A stretch of 64,000 nucleotides of DNA from the NCBI RefSeq assembly GCF_045679555.1, contig NC_092093.1, forward strand, positions 65,235,575 to 65,299,574, written 5' to 3'. The position numbers were made by a program, and so were the translations under genes. The first letter of the stretch is position 1; every line of letters begins with the position of its first letter. The notes below the pieces were generated by a model. The model did not search any database. It was not told the origin of the DNA and worked only from the letters and a program-made list of their open reading frames with translations. Below are positions 62,033 through 64,000 of this stretch, piece by piece. The stretch is from Salvelinus alpinus (lineage: Eukaryota > Chordata > Actinopteri > Salmoniformes > Salmonidae).

Positions 62033-63660
62033 TAGAGCTGTCCCCGACCAAAAAAATCTTGGTCGACCTGAGAGTCGTCCTGTTCTGTTTTAACTTATTT
62101 TTCCATATATAGACACACACCCTATGTGTTTGAATAAAATAAACTACATATGCACTGAGCTTGTCAGATACTTTAAGCACATTGTTTGATTAAATAATTA
62201 AGACACACATGACTCGAGAATTAGCCTGATGGTCACACTTTTTTTTTTTTTTTTAAATGCAGCGAGTCCCTGTGTGACTAGCACACGTTGTCTCGCTCTA
62301 CTCCCTACTGCTGCAAAAATCCACCCCTGCACAGCAAGTGTTTATTGCTCACACAGTGTTTATTGGTGCTGAAGCTGCAACACCATTTCAGCCATTTAGT
62401 TTGTTACTTCTTTCTGACTGAACAGTTCTGTTACTGGAGTCCCTCATTTGTTTAGGGAAAACATTCCCTATTCCCTCAACCCTTGCTCTCTTTATGTGAA
62501 ACATGTAAGCATACCATGCATGTGACCAATAGGGCTTGACCTATAGCATATCATAATCACATCAATAAATTGGTTATAACAAGCTCCAAACACAGTAACA
62601 CGTGACAGCAAAATGGATGCAGAGGATGTGAAAAAGAAACTCGAACTGGGCAGATGTTTACTGGTTGCTCAGGAGGGAAAGGGGAAGTCAGATCGTGGAA
62701 GATATTTGACTTAGTTGTGGAAACTACTGGAGATCAAGAAAAAGGAAGTTATAGGAGCAAGCGTTGTGTGAGTATTATGTGTGCCTAACTGTTGCTGTTA
62801 AATTACAATATTATAACTTTTTCTGACCTTTTGGAAGAGTGTAAACAACACTAAATAAATAAGTGTACCAGAGAGTCTGATCTAACAACAACAAAAAATG
62901 TATATGAAGCCTTTATTACAGCTGACCAAAAATAGTTGCATGCATGCATTCATTTGCGGTTTATTGCCTCATGAAATTATTCAATGCTCTCTTTGTTATT
63001 TAATTTTAAAACAAATGCTTGGTTGCATTTCAAAGCATGAATGTCTCGTATGCAGTTTGATGTCATGAACAAATTAATCATTGATACATATTGAAATATA
63101 GGCCCAAGTAAGTTAGAGTATAAGACTTAACAGGATGTGCTCTTAGGCCTACAAGTAATACAAGGCTACTAATGATAACAACATTACTTATTATTATAAC
63201 GATGATCATCATAATAAGAAGGAGATCAAGAAAAAGTAGGATATGTGAGCAAGAGCTGCGTGCATATGTGACAAACAGGTGCTTTTACTTTACAGTATCA
63301 TTTTTCTGCCTGTTTGGAACAGTGTAAACAACACTAAATCAGTTATAGGTGGTCACAAGCGATCAAACAAAGCCGAGCTGCTTGAATTTTTGCCCCATAG
63401 TGGCATAAAGTCACCCAACATCAATGTGATAGTCTGGTGGAAAGCATGCAAAGACGCATGAAACCTGTGATTGAAAATTAGGGTTATTCCACCAAATATT
63501 GATTTCTGAACTCTTCCTAAGTTAAAACATTCATATTGTGTTGTTTAAAAATCAATATGAACTTATTTTTTTTGCATTATTCGAGATCTGACAACAATGC
63601 ATATTTTTTTGTTATTTTGACCAGTTGTCATTTTCTGCAAATAAATGCTTTAAATTAGAG
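62033..63660 (+). mobile_element. decayed hAT-like element with transposase start
   Basis: Begins near agagctgtccccgaccaaaa. An ATG at 62613 opens MDAEDVKKKLELGRC, followed after a frameshift by a WKIFDLVVE-like segment as in the BED-finger start of salmonid hAT transposases. A second degraded segment (63343-63460) reads similarly. No full transposase domain is left. Confidence 0.6.
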
Positions 63661-63750
63661 GTCGACCGATTATGATTTTTAATACCGATACCGATTATTG
63701 GAGGACCAAAAAAATGCCCATACCGATTAATCGGACTATTAAAAAAAAAA
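63655..63750. mobile_element. repeat terminus (gaggtcgaccgattatgatt)
   Basis: gaggtcgaccgattatgatt with repeated taccgatta motifs, the end of a common salmonid DNA element. It is cut by the Tc1-like terminus that starts at about 63756. Confidence 0.6.
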
Positions 63751-63755
63751 TATAT

Positions 63756-64000
63756 ACAGTGGGGAGAACAAGTATTTGATACACTGCCGATTTTGCAGGT
63801 TTTCCTACTTACAAAGCATGTAGAGGTCTGTAATTTTTATCATAGGTACACTTCAGCTGTGAGAGACGGAATCTAAAACAAAAATCCAGAAAATCACATT
63901 GTATGATTTTTAAATAATTAATTTGCATTTTATTGCATGACATAAGTATTTGATCACCTACCAACCAGTAAGAATTCCGGCTCTCACAGACCTGTTAGTT
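63756..64000. mobile_element. Tc1-like terminal region running off the window
   Basis: acagtggggagaacaagtat and following match a Tc1-type end in salmonids, including cataagtatttgatcaccta near 63941. The transposase part would lie beyond 64000. Confidence 0.7.

Noticed and set aside
1-64000. A novel multi-gene defence or metabolic system, or endogenous retrovirus
   Set aside because: Only three conserved vertebrate genes and common transposons were found; no gene cluster, and no LTRs or retroviral gag/pol/env reading frames were recognised.

Overview
This is vertebrate genomic DNA, almost certainly from a salmonid fish (Oncorhynchus, Salmo, Salvelinus or a relative). The coding exons read as teleost orthologues of vertebrate genes. 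The rest is filled with repeats typical of salmonid genomes: several Tc1-like transposon families (one Sleeping Beauty-like), tRNA-derived SINEs sharing a common tail, hAT-like and short hairpin MITEs, two kinds of LINE, and long AC/GT microsatellites. I saw no bacterial genes, CRISPR arrays or canonical RNA genes.

Three protein-coding genes are supported. (1) pip4k2a, + strand: nine coding exons from 12289 to 19595 encode the PIPK catalytic core through to the stop codon. The short N-terminal exon lies upstream of the window, so 1-12288 is intronic. (2) skida1, - strand: one intact coding exon, 41621-44287, 888 codons, with an N-terminal SKI/SNO/DAC domain. (3) mllt10 (AF10), + strand: only the first coding exon, 60332-60494, with the start of the PHD finger; the remainder lies beyond 64000. 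skida1 and mllt10 are divergent with about 16 kb between their start codons. Both are transcription/chromatin proteins, whereas pip4k2a is a phosphoinositide kinase, so the three are neighbours rather than a pathway.

Layout: 1-12288, pip4k2a intron with a 21-bp minisatellite and a nested transposon cluster (an L1-type LINE split a Sleeping Beauty-like Tc1, and a second Tc1 entered the LINE). 12289-19595, pip4k2a exons; intron 5 holds an unusual in-frame candidate exon. 19596 to about 24700, probable 3' UTR and flank with a 35-bp minisatellite. 24700-41600, AT-rich intergenic DNA with MITEs and SINEs. 41621-44950, skida1 and its GC-rich 5' region. 46475-46860, an inverted partner of a repeat at 36610-36965. 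51300-55560, a LINE-rich block. 55560-60330, AT-rich flank and the mllt10 promoter. 60495-64000, mllt10 intron with a 305-bp foldback and a decayed hAT element.

I found no evidence of a new multi-gene system. The observations most worth checking are the candidate pip4k2a cassette exon with tandem splice sites that all preserve the frame, the nested transposon history, the inverted repeat pair around skida1, the 305-bp foldback in mllt10, and a strong local excess of the motif AGGCCTA.
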